From positions 372,001 through 436,000 of the forward strand of contig JAIVFJ010000029.1 of the NCBI GenBank assembly GCA_025765615.1: DNA of 64,000 bases, in the 5' to 3' direction. Of the stretch, positions 30,574-40,555 are shown piece by piece. Made by a program: the position numbers and the translations under genes. Position 1 is the first letter of the stretch; the number at the start of each line of letters is the position of its first letter. This DNA is from Zopfochytrium polystomum. Its lineage: Eukaryota > Chytridiomycota > Chytridiomycetes > Chytridiales > Chytridiaceae. The notes beneath the pieces are model-generated. The model did no database searches. It saw only the letters and a list, made by a program, of their open reading frames with translations, and was not told where the DNA came from.

Positions 30574-30926
30574 TGTCAGGAACAGGGCAGGACAGGGCAA
30601 GGCAGACAAGGAACTGAGAGGAGTGATGATTGTATTGGAAACAATAATTCACTTGAGGGATGGGACAGGTCCCCCATCCCCCTTTTATACCTTTTGAGAG
30701 TGTTCCTTGTCAAGACTCCAAGAAAGTTCCAGAAAGAGCAATTAGTAATACAATGATACCAATGATACCAATGACAACAAGACAAGTCAGGAAAGCAAAG
30801 AAGGTTCCAGAAGGTTCCACAAGGTTCCATGAAGGAATGTTCTAGAAGGTTCCAGAAGGTTCCAGAAGGTTCCATGAAGGAATGTTCTAGAAGGTTCCAG
30901 AGGTTTCCAGAGGGTGATTCATAACA
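30574..30926 (-). repeat. 5' LTR of retrotransposon 2
   Basis: 353 bp. Read on the minus strand it contains, in order, a GAA/TTC module array (30912-30800), a proximal three-module element (30734-30722), a TATA box (30689-30683) and the predicted start of R (30654). Confidence 0.95.
30683..30912 (-). promoter_or_regulatory. LTR promoter with heat-shock-element array and TATA box
   Basis: Alternating TTC and GAA triplets spaced exactly 5 bp apart occur at 30840, 30845, 30850, 30855, 30860, 30865 and 30870, giving seven consecutive inverted modules. Further modules lie at 30800-30817 and 30885-30897. A proximal GAAnnTTCnnGAA lies at 30722-30734. The TATA box (TATAAAA, minus) is at 30683-30689. 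This matches the established binding pattern of heat-shock factor (nGAAn units in alternating orientation). Heat induction itself is inference. Confidence 0.75.
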
Positions 30927-30931
30927 CTCAG

Positions 30932-31330
30932 GGGGCGGGAGCCTCCATACAGAGAAGCGTGATGTGGCTGAACCCCGCCCCCCACCAAACTAAAATACTA
31001 TTTCTGCTTATAATTTTGCAAAGTCAACTGGGCTGTTGTTTCTATTATTCAAGGATTTGTCACTCTCTGAAAGTGGCAGGGAAATTCAAAAAGGAAGGAA
31101 GTCAACAAGCTGTCTGTCTATCTGAGTGGAAGTCAAAGGGTTGTCTACCTCCCTCCCTGTCTCTGAGTCTGGGAGTGGCAGTCAACGGGCAGTCAACGGG
31201 TTTTCTGTCATCCTCTATGTCTCTGATTCTGGCTATTGGGCTGTTAGTGGACAAGTTATCAAATCAGCCGCGACCTCTCTCTTTTGAGTGGGGGGGTTGA
31301 GTGGCGTCAGTCCCCCCACAACCCCCTGAC
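30932..31330 (+). repeat. Dispersed repeat family, right end upstream of TF2
   Basis: After the CTCAG duplication the interrupted repeat resumes (GGGGGCGGGAGCC). A further unit follows with GTCAACAAGCTGTCTGTCT, CAGTCAACGGG and a GGGGGGTTGAG...CCCCC block, ending about 200 bp before the first exon of TF2. Confidence 0.7.
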
Positions 31331-31524
31331 TCGAAAACAATTTTCCCTCATCCCTCTACATGGCGTGCCACTGCATTCATTGTGGACTGCCACACTCTTC
31401 AGTATCTTCTTTTTTTCTCCTTTTTTTTGGGGGGAAGGATTGTTTACAAGTCAACGGGCATCCCCTAGTGATGTAATAAAACAACAACAAGAAGAAAAGA
31501 ACGACAAGGATTTGCAATCCCATA

Positions 31525-34500
31525 ATGATCAATGCCGTTGTTGCCACCCGCGGCAACGAGGGGGCCGAAGGCGGCGCAAGAGCCGGCGACCGCAACGGCG
31601 TCCTCCTCTCCTCGCCCACTTTCGACTCTGCCTGGGCTGATCCGGGACCGGCTTCTTCGGTCCATGCCGCAACTGTCCCCACCGCACCCGCACGAGGAGC
31701 AAACCACCGCCGACCCCCCTCAGTCTCGAAACCCACCAAAGCCAAAGTGAGGACAAAGCCGAACGGTCCGGCGCGAAGGTGCACAGCTCTGGTTGCGTCC
31801 CCTCCCCCCCCTTACTCCAGAATGTGAAAATGCGAGCTGTCCAACTGACTTTGCAATTCCAAGGTCTTGCGAGACCTGCCGAAAGCGAAAGATTCGCTGC
31901 GACGGCGTCCGTCCGACGTGCGGATTCTGCCTCCAGAAAATGACCGTACCGTGCGTGTTCGAGAGCTCCAAGAACCGCGTCGAAGACGACCTGGCGCGCC
32001 AGTTTGAGGCCGAGCGACGCAGACGCCGCATGTTCGACGGGGGCAACGACGCAGACCGTCCAGCCAAAAAGAGGAGCAAGCTGACGTCTGGACTCAACGC
32101 GGCAGCGGCAACCGTCGCAAGTTCCATTTCAGCCGCCTCTGCAGCGCCGACGCCGCTCCTGCTCCTGGAGGAGCAGCAGGTCACGCATCTTTTAACTCCG
32201 ATACCAGTGGGTCCGGCCGGCGGTTTCGGCTTTGGGATGCGCATTGGCGGTGAACAATCACCCGCGACGTGGCGGGCTGCACCAGAGAAGCTGGAGCAGG
32301 GAGAGTTTTCGTTCAACCACCGCCCGTCCTCGTCGTTCGCCGGTAGTGTCCCCCCTTTGGCCTCACCTTCGCTTTCGGTCCAAACAACTCCGCTGCCACC
32401 GAAACCGATCGATTGGGACGATCCCGACCACCGGCGCCCCGGCTCCGCCCCTGGCGAACAGTACGCCTTGGCCGTGATGTACTTCTAATTTTCAACGTTC
32501 TCTGCCGTTTACCTCCACAGAAGGAGCATTCTGAAAAACTTTGGATCCATCAACCCTTTGCTACGGTACTCTCATTCAATTCTTGGTTCAACTATATTTA
32601 ACACAAAGTTGGGCTGCGTCGCATTCGCAGATTGGCTATTTGTGCAGTGGGAGCGTTGACACCACTGACGAGTGCTTTGAGCAATGATGTATCGGAGTGG
32701 TATTACGAACGAGCGTTGTCTTTGACCGTATCCGCGATGGATGCCCCAACAATCGAGACCTTTCAAAGCTTAATGCTACTAATTGAAGTTGCTTCAGGTG
32801 AGCGGGTGACATTCTTTTCTTCCAGAAACGAGCAGGAGATAACGCGCTTTCAACGTCTTTCACAGCTACTGGACTGCGTTCGACGTGGTGGGGGCGTGTT
32901 CGACTTGCCGCTTCATTGGTGCGTAGCAGCCATCATCACTTGAGAATAAATTCTAACTTTGGCGAGACAGGCAATCACGTTGAATCTGAATATCGACCCG
33001 GATCTTCTTCCACCCAGTGAGCTGGCAGAAGGGACTTGGTTGGAAAAGGAGACGAGGCGAAGGTGCTGGTGGGCATTCTACTTGGTGGAGCGAAGTACGT
33101 GCATACTTTCAGTCTACGCGATTCAATTGAAAGCGACTGATCCATTTTCACCAGCTTTGGCAGACACATTTTTTCAAGCTTCGCTCATCAGTAATAACAT
33201 TTGCTCAGTGCAGCCCATGTGCTCCGACGAAGTATGGTTCAGCCCAAAGGACCCCGCAAGTCTGGAGCATTTATACGAATCCACACGCAGTCCTCGAGCT
33301 AACCTGTTCACGTTCCGGATCAAGCTGAGCAGCCTTTGGAACGAAATCGCCGTGTGCGCGAGTCCAGAGCCATTGTATCAAGTGGACATTGAGGCGATAC
33401 GTATGACCGAGAGACGCCTTGAACAAGAACTCGATGAATACCGTAAATCGTTTCCGTCGGAATTCTCCGTGCACCTGAACGAAGACTGGATTTTCGAGAC
33501 ACAGGACACGGACCAGTACCAGTTCCACTCCATTATCAATCAGTTCATTTCATACCACGGTGGTCGCTGCCATCTAATGCGACGCCGGTCTCTTGTGCAT
33601 TTGCGGGAAGTGTCGGCCTCGCTCGCTGGCTCGAGGCTGGCCCCGGACGAAGAGAATCGCGCCGCACTGCAAAAGGGCCTCGCATCTGCCGTGGCGATTG
33701 GAAGGCTCCTTTCACTCCTCTTGAAGTCCCCTGGCGCCATCCAGCGCTTCCCAATTTTCCTCACATTGCCCATCATCCAAGGATGCACCATGCTCCTGAT
33801 GGCCGACGGCCTCGTCCCAGCCTTTACCTCGGGCACCCCCGCAGGGCTCGACGCGTCTCCCGTGACGGGTGCGGATATTGACCCAGCCGAGCTGCCCAAG
33901 CTGATTGACAGCTACACCCAGCTGCTACGCACGCTCGGCGGCCGGAACCGCGCCATCAACAACCACGCCGGGGTCTTCGAGCAGTTCCGCGCGTGCGAAT
34001 GGAACGACCTCGAGAAGCTGTGCAACGACCCTGCAAAGCTTCTGAGCGTCGACTATATGGGCGACGGCAGCGAGCCGGACCTGGACTCGATCGGGCCGTG
34101 GCAGCGGCGCGTCAGGATGCTGTCGGCCGTCGCGAGAGAGTTTCTGTCGGGCCTGCGAGCTGCGCGCGAAATCAGCAGCCGCATGACACCGCCGCAGCCG
34201 CCTGTCGTGGTGCCGCGCGTCCCGGGAGGAAAAGTGAGCAGGGCGCTGATGGCGTCTTTGAATTGGGCGGACCTTGTGGAACAGCAGCACCAGCAACAGC
34301 ACCAGCCGAGCGGAAGTCGCTTCCTCCCAAGCCCTCTGGTTGCCGTTCCGTCGACTGTGTCCGACGCTGCTTCTTTCTCTTCGTCGCCGGAGTTGTTTGG
34401 TTCTGACGGCGGGGCTGAAGCAGAAAGCACTGGATCTGATTCTTGGTTTGACAGCGAGGCACCGTTGGCAGATAATCCCGATGACGGAGACAACGCCATG

Positions 34501-34545
34501 GTGCTCTTGGACTGGCTATTCTCTTCCGAGCAGTCCGTTCTATGA
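31525..34545 (+). CDS. Zn2Cys6 transcription factor TF2, with in-frame stop or 42-bp intron
   Basis: Paralogue of TF1 and TF3. Exons 31525-31778, 31864-32565, 32631-32797, 32866-32918, 32971-33094 and 33155-34545 (internal 167, 53, 124 nt as in the paralogues). Exon 1 ends NGPAR and joins RSCETCRKRKIRCDGVRPTC; the same NGPARR precedes the cluster in TF3, supporting the junction. Conserved parts: DDLARQFEAERRRR, DWDDPDHRRPGSAPGEQYAL, EKETRRRCWW, and the C-terminal PLADNPDDGDNAM plus VLLDWLFSSE. A TAA stop (32486-32488) replaces the Lys codon after VMYF. It lies inside a 42-nt segment (32479-32520) with GT...AG ends whose removal keeps frame. The gene is either a recent pseudogene or has gained an intron there; everything else is intact. 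Confidence 0.75.
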
Positions 34546-34811
34546 TGCTTTTGCCCGGACTTTTTGAAAATGAAAAGTCTCGATTTACACCCTCAAGTTA
34601 GAATCCATTTCCCCATTGAGCCCCACTCGTTCAGCACCTGTAAACTGACCTGCACTTGCGATGCAATAAAACTTTTGTCGTGCCCATTTCTGTCGTTGGC
34701 TTTGTAGGTACTTCGATTTTCGCTTCCTGGCTCCTTTACTCGCGTCGTGTGCGGGGTTTGCGTGCCCGTCAAGACCGTGGGTGGGGTCACACCGCGTAGC
34801 GCCCACATTGA

Positions 34812-37800
34812 TTGAGTTGGAGAGAGAAAAAGGCGATCCAGGATGACGTTTCCCGGTGCCGCCTACGTTGTGTCTTTTTTGTCCGTTCAATCCCGGCGCC
34901 TTCTTCATTTGGAAAGGTTGGGGATATCAAAAAAAAGAAACGAAAACTGGAAGAACATGGAGAGAAAAAAAGAAAAAGAAAAAATAGGAAAAACGAAGAA
35001 AAAACAACGGACCTCGTCGTCGGTTCCGTTCACCCAATGTCCGTCGCTCCGCTGCCGCCCCTCGACGACACCACCCACGCCCTCGGAGGCGTCTCCATCG
35101 ACGACGACGACCGCCTGCCGCCACCACCCCCCCGCCACCCCGCCGCCGCCGCCGCAGCCGCCGCAGCCGACCACGAAGATGGCGACGGCGGGGACGAAGT
35201 TGGCGGTGCCCCACTCTCTATGCTGCCATTGACGACGGATCGAGTCCCTCCTGCGAAACCGCCGTCCTCCTCCAGCCGCAACGGCCCGGCCCGCAGATGG
35301 TCCGAAGAAAAGCGTGTACACAGTCCCGCCGCTTCTCATCCCGATCCTTTCTTGCTCCACCATCATCAACCCCTGTCCTCCCCTTTTCCTACGTCGCGCG
35401 ACAAATCCCAAAAAATCAATCCACCACACAGGTCGTGCGAGACGTGCCGGAAGCGCAAGATCAAATGCGACGGGATCAGACCGACGTGCGGCTTTTGCGC
35501 CCGGAAAAACATACTCCCTTGCGTGTTCGTGGGAACAAAGGATCGCGCGGACGTGGATCTGGCTAGGCAGTTCGAGGCAGAGCGGCGTCGACGGCGACTT
35601 ATCAAGCAGATCCTCGCGGCTCCCGCCGTCCCGGCGCGAGCTGTAAAGAAGACCAAGTCGACACCGTCCATCGGCATCGGTGCCCCGCCGGGTTCTATTG
35701 CCGCGAGTCCCCCGGTGTCGGTTTCGGAGAGTTCCGGTTCCGACGCTCACTGGGGGATTCCAAATTCATCGTTCCTCGGCCTTGCAACTCCGATTTTGAA
35801 CGGCTATGGACCGTCAAGCAGTCTGCCCTCCGCGCCCTTCCATAACCAAACGCTGCCTTCATTTTCACCGAGTACCCTCCCGTCCACATTTTCTGCCAAA
35901 AACCCCGCTGCTTCCAGCTCCACGCCGATGACTCCAGTTTCGAAAGGACCTATGGGAGCACCTTCCAGTCCGTCAGATTGGGACGATCCGGCGTTTAGGC
36001 GTCCAGGCTCCGCTCCCGGCGAACAGTTCGCTCTGGCACTGATGTGCTTCAAGTTTCCTTCGATTGTTGTCGCTTTTGTGCATCGGAGGACGGTCCTGAA
36101 AAACTTTCGAACCATCTCTCCGTTATTGAGGTGCGGTTGAGTAAGGAGTCTTGCATTTTCCAACGCTGCTCTTTGTTTGTACCTGTAGGATGGCTATATG
36201 CGCAGCAGGTGCCCATGAGTCGTGGACGAGCACTACAAGTGAAGAAGTCGCGCAGTATTACTACGACCGAGCCTGTAGTTTGACCGGAGTAATATTTCAG
36301 AACCCATCCATTGAAGCATTCCAAAGCTTGCTGATTCTAGTCAAGATAGCGACTGGTATGAACCGCTGCTTAAAGTGATCTCTCTCGTTGCAGACTTCTG
36401 AACATTATGAATAAGGCATCGGACAGCGCTCAATGTGGACTGACAAACTTCGAATGGCCGTGTCAATGGTGAGCCAACAACAGTATTTGAGCCCACTGAC
36501 GCGCAACACAGGTTTTCTCCTTAAACTTGAACCTCGATCCGGACACTCTTCCAGTAGGGCTTTTATGCAACAACTCTTGGGTTGAAAAAGAAACGAGAAG
36601 GAGATGTTGGTGGGTTTGCTATCTGATTGAGACAAGTAGGAGGTTTGCTCTTTTCGATTCAACGACTAATTCTGCATATCTCCAGCATTGGCCGCAATCT
36701 TTTTCCAACCCCCTCTACTGACCAGAAATATTTCCACGGTTCAACCAATGTGCAACGACGACCTTTGGTTCAGCTCAGTCGATCCGATTAAGCTCGAGCA
36801 TCTATACAATCAGGATCGCCGGCCCGAGAAGAATTTGTTGACCTTTCGCACCCAATTGGCCGACATCAGCAACCACATTTACGCTGTGTCGACGCCTGAG
36901 CCGTTGAAAACGATGGATTGGAGTGCAATTTCCGCTGTGGAACGTCGACTGGAACAGGATCTCCAAAACCACTGGGGCAATCTCCCACCGGAATTCAAGA
37001 TGGAACTCACTGAAGACTGGCTCTTTGAGACAATCGACAGAGACTTTTATCTATTTGACAGCGTTGTAGGCCACTTTATATCATTTCACGGCGCTCGGAG
37101 TCACTTGATGCGTCGGCGAGGACTCCTGTACTTGCAGGAAGTTTCTGCATCTCTCGCTGGTGCTCCCGTCTCACCAGACGACGCCAACCGCGTTGCCTTG
37201 CAAAAGGGCTTGTCTTCGGCGGTTGCAATGGCCAAGCTATTGGAGTTGCTGATGAACACGCCCGGCGCCATTCATCGCTTTCCAAAGTTCAGCATTTCCA
37301 CGGTAGTGCGGGGCAGTACGATGCTTTTGATGGCAGAGGGCCTCGTTCCGGCCTTCACTGACAGTCCCAGGATTGGAGATATTGCCAATGACGTTAATCC
37401 CGCCCACATACCAAAGCACATTGATACGTACGTCGCTTTTCTTCATGCCATGGCAAGCCGAAGCAAGATGGCGACCAGCTTGTTGGACGTGATTCAGAAA
37501 ATGCGCTCTTCGGACTGGAATGTGATTGAAACGCTTTGCGCTGAACCAAGCAAAATTCATTCTATAGACGTGACTGTCGACGGCCTGGACCAAGATCCGG
37601 CATTCATGGGCGTGTGGCCGCGTCGCGTGAGGGTCCTATCACTAGTGATTCGGGATTGTCTCAGTAGCATCCGCACTGCGCGTACCGTGAGTGACCGAAT
37701 GAGCCCATTGGCTGCTGCAAGTAGCCTTGCCAAGGGTGCGACAGATGTTGCAACGCGAGGACACGGACCTCCGTTTCGACCGCTGTCAGCCTCCCGCAGC

Positions 37801-38055
37801 TGGGGCGACGTGCCGCTGCTGTCGCGCCCGCAGTTTTGGGGTATGGGAAGCGGACTGTCGTATTCATCGCAAGCATTCGGCGGACCCGTTTCCCAAGAGC
37901 CGGAGACGTTCAGTTGCGGGGAGGAGGACGTTGGCGGAACAGGCGACGCCGCCTGGCTCGAGAACGAGCCTCCTCTCGCGGACAACCCCGACGACGGAGA
38001 CGATGCGATGGTGTTGCTGGACTGGCTTTTCGCAACTGACCCGAAGACTGACTGA
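34812..38055 (+). CDS. Zn2Cys6 transcription factor TF3
   Basis: Intact paralogue. Exons 34812-36130, 36189-36355, 36416-36468, 36512-36635 and 36686-38055, summing to 1011 codons in frame. The ATG at 35037 (MSVAPLPPLDDTTH) is an alternative and perhaps better start, because the preceding stretch is mostly Lys/Arg-rich low complexity (KKKKRKLEEHGEKKRKRKNR). Zinc cluster SCETCRKRKIKCDGIRPTCG with FC and PC. Then ADVDLARQFEAERRRRR, DWDDPAFRRPGSAPGEQFAL, EKETRRRCWW, the middle homology region, and C-terminal PLADNPDDGDDAM with VLLDWLFATD. The third intron is only 43 bp. It lies directly downstream of TF2 in the same orientation (tandem duplication). Confidence 0.85.
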
Positions 38056-38117
38056 AGCACTGTGCAAATCGCTCTTCGTTTGATGGGTATATTTCTGTTG
38101 AATTTTCCCGTAATAAT

Positions 38118-38163
38118 AATATGGTATGGAGTCGGATTGTAATATGGTATGGAGTCGGATTGT
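38118..38163. repeat. 23-bp perfect tandem duplication
   Basis: The sequence AATATGGTATG followed by GAGTCGGATTGT is present twice head to tail, directly after TF3. Confidence 0.85.
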
Positions 38164-38261
38164 CAGCAAATGTCTTCAATGAATAGACGCCGTCAAAGCA
38201 TTTTGCTCCTTATGGAAGCGAGACACTAAAATTGTCGTAAACTGCTATTTGCCTGCACTTA

Positions 38262-38827
38262 ACGTGGAGTGGGTTGTCGACTTGCGGCTTCGTTGGTGGA
38301 TGGTATCGCTGTCATCTTCCAATATTTCTGTTCAGACGTTGGCGAAGGCAACTACTTTGCGTTCCAATTTGGACCTGTGCTTTTCCAGTTGGCAGAAGGA
38401 ACTTGAAAAGTGACCAGGCGGAGGTGCAGGTGGGCATTAAACTTGATGAAGCGAAGTAAGTGCGCCGTTTCAGAAGACGCAATTCAATCGAAAGTCACTC
38501 AAACAAAACACCAGCTTTGGAAGACGCGTTCTTCCAACACTCACCCATCAGCAATATTTTTGCTGGACAACGGGCGGTTCAGCCCGAAGGATCCCCAGAG
38601 TTTGGAGAATTTGTACAAAACCACTCCTGGTCCTCGGGTAAACCTGTTCACGTCCTGGACCACATTGAGCAGCGTAAGGAACGAAATCGTCGTATGCGCG
38701 GGTCCACAACCGTTGTAGCGAATAACATGGAGGCGATTCGAGTGACCGAGAGGACCTTGAACAAGAAGTCGATGAATTCCGAAAATGGATTCCAACGGAA
38801 TTCTCCGCGCACATGAACGAAGATTGA
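38262..38827 (+). pseudogene. Degenerate TF2-like fragment
   Basis: Follows TF2 at nucleotide level from its 53-nt exon (ACGTGG...GTCGACTTGCGGCTTC) through the 124-nt exon (remnant of the EKETRRRCWW coding stretch) into the last exon (CAGCAATATTTTTGCTG, TTCAGCCCGAAGGATCC, GTAAACCTGTTCACGT). The frames are broken by substitutions and indels, and the fragment ends in a TGA after HMNED. It lacks the zinc cluster and the C terminus. Confidence 0.8.
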
Positions 38828-38910
38828 TATCGGCCGCGGCCCGCGGGGAAGATGCGGTAAACTTGATTCAATTCATTCAAGTATATTCGAAGCGAAAATC
38901 ACGCAGATGA

Positions 38911-40011
38911 TTGCCACTAATGGAACTCCCACAGCCTCGTTGGTCTTTGGGACAAGAGTTGGAAGATTTCAAGAACGCGCTACCCGAGGGCAGTGTCTTG
39001 CAACTTGACCGCCAGTGGATGTACGAGACTATGGAGACTGATTTGTTTCACTTCAATGGAGTGGTGGGCTGTTATCTTCTCTATCAAGGAGGTCGTTGTC
39101 TATTGATGCGGAGGCGAGCCCTTCTGTACTTGCGAGAAATGTCTGCAGCTTTGGAGGGATCCAGACTTGTTCCCGACGAGGCAAACCGAGTAGCGCTACA
39201 AAAAGCGCTTTCGTCTGCGGTTTCGATGGCGCGATTTATCGCCGCGCTACTGAAGTGGCCCGGAGCAGTGCAGCGCATCCCCAACATCTTTATCCCGCCC
39301 ATTGTTCAAGGTTCCATGACCCTTGTCATGACTGATGGCTTGATTGCCCCTTTCACTCGAAGTCCCGACTTTGGAGAAATGTCAGTGAGTCTCAATCCAG
39401 GCGAGATCCCGCAGCACCTTGAGAACTACCTCACACTCCTTCGCGGCATCAGCAGCAGGTATAAAACCGTCACAAATATGGGATGTTTGTTGGAAAAGTT
39501 CCGCTCGTCTGACTGGCAGGGCCTTGAGACACATTTCCAATCAGACAATCTGATGAAACTGGATAGGCTTGGGCAAACACTCGGAACGGATGCGGCGGCG
39601 GCAGGCGTCTGGCAACGACGCGTGTCGATCTTGTCGGATGTCATACGAGACTTCCTTTCAAGCGTCCGAACGGCTCGTGAAGTCAGCAAGCGTTTGTCTC
39701 CCCTGTCCGTGAGCGATCTCCAAGTCGGTGATGGCTCCACTCCACCTCACCCAAGGCAGCTCTTTCAGCCGGTACCGAGCTGGGCCGATATGCCTGGGAT
39801 GTGTCAGCCGCACTGGCTCAAAACCCAGCAATTCGTGGTCCCAAACGGTTTCGTGCCCGACCGTGACGGGGACTACCCCTCGGTGACTGCGACAGACACC
39901 TCTGGTCAGTGGTACGAAACAGAGCCTCCTCTTGCGGACAACCCCGACGATGGCGACGATGCCATGTTACTTTTGGACTGGCTGTTTTCATCGGACCCGC
40001 TTCCGTCGTAA
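38911..40011 (+). pseudogene. Truncated Zn2Cys6-family gene TF4 (C-terminal half only)
   Basis: A 366-codon open frame homologous to the last exon of the TFs, closer to TF3 (shared EANRVALQK/DANRVALQK, SRYK/SRSK). It starts within the middle homology region (LGQELEDFKN) and runs to the shared C terminus (PLADNPDDGDDAM, LLLDWLFSSD). Zinc cluster and first exons are absent. The uninterrupted 1.1-kb frame suggests either recent truncation or retained use as a protein lacking the DNA-binding domain. It lies 84 bp after the TF2-like fragment. Confidence 0.75.
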
Positions 40012-40041
40012 ATTTTGTTTCGGGAGTTGGGGTGCTTGTCC

Positions 40042-40082
40042 TTTTTTTTTTTTTTTTTTTTTTTTTTTCTTTTTTTTTTTTT
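40042..40082. repeat. Poly-T tract
   Basis: About 40 bp of T with a single C interruption, just after the stop codon of TF4. Confidence 0.9.
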
Positions 40083-40555
40083 CCTTTTCTTTTCACTTTC
40101 ACGATATAAGGACTTCCCTTACCACTATGGCGTGCTTGTATATATCACTGAATTCCAATTTAAAAAAGCTTTCCTTGTCACGGAGCGGAGTTTCAAAAGT
40201 AAGAAAGGATTGAAATCGAAAGAAGACCAGGTGAGCCGAGTTGATGCCCCCCTCACTCCTCTCCCCACGGCCCTCCCTACCCATCTCGGTGGTGCCGCTA
40301 CCAACCAGCGCTCCATCGATTGTACCTCGAGTGACTGCTGTGGCGCAGATAGAGAATCACGCCTGTGAAAATGCAGCGATGAGGACGCGCTCCACAACGT
40401 GGAGGCGTGCCGGTCGCGAGACGGTTGAACGCCAAATACAGTTAATCCCAGTCGTGCGGTGCTTTTTCGAAGGATCGAAAGAGAATGGTCGCGCCAGCAT
40501 AGTTGCTGAACCCTCTTTTTATTTCCATACTTCCATCTAGAGAGACAGTTCGCAA

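Larger units (their letters stand above)
25622..30926 (-). mobile_element. Ty3/Gypsy chromovirus LTR retrotransposon 2, apparently intact
   Basis: A 5305-bp element in minus orientation, flanked by a perfect 5-bp target duplication (CTCAG at 25617-25621 and 30927-30931). Two 353-bp LTRs (25622-25974, 30574-30926) read as identical, implying recent insertion. Gag and pol are intact. The chromodomain at the end of integrase assigns it to chromoviruses, whose chromodomains bias integration toward particular chromatin. The polypurine tract (AAAAGGGGGAGATGA) abuts the 3' LTR and overlaps the pol stop codon. Confidence 0.97.

Noticed and set aside
30800..30912. Short spaced repeats in the LTR considered as a CRISPR-like array
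   Set aside because: No unique spacers; units are contiguous GAA/TTC modules inside an LTR of a eukaryotic element.
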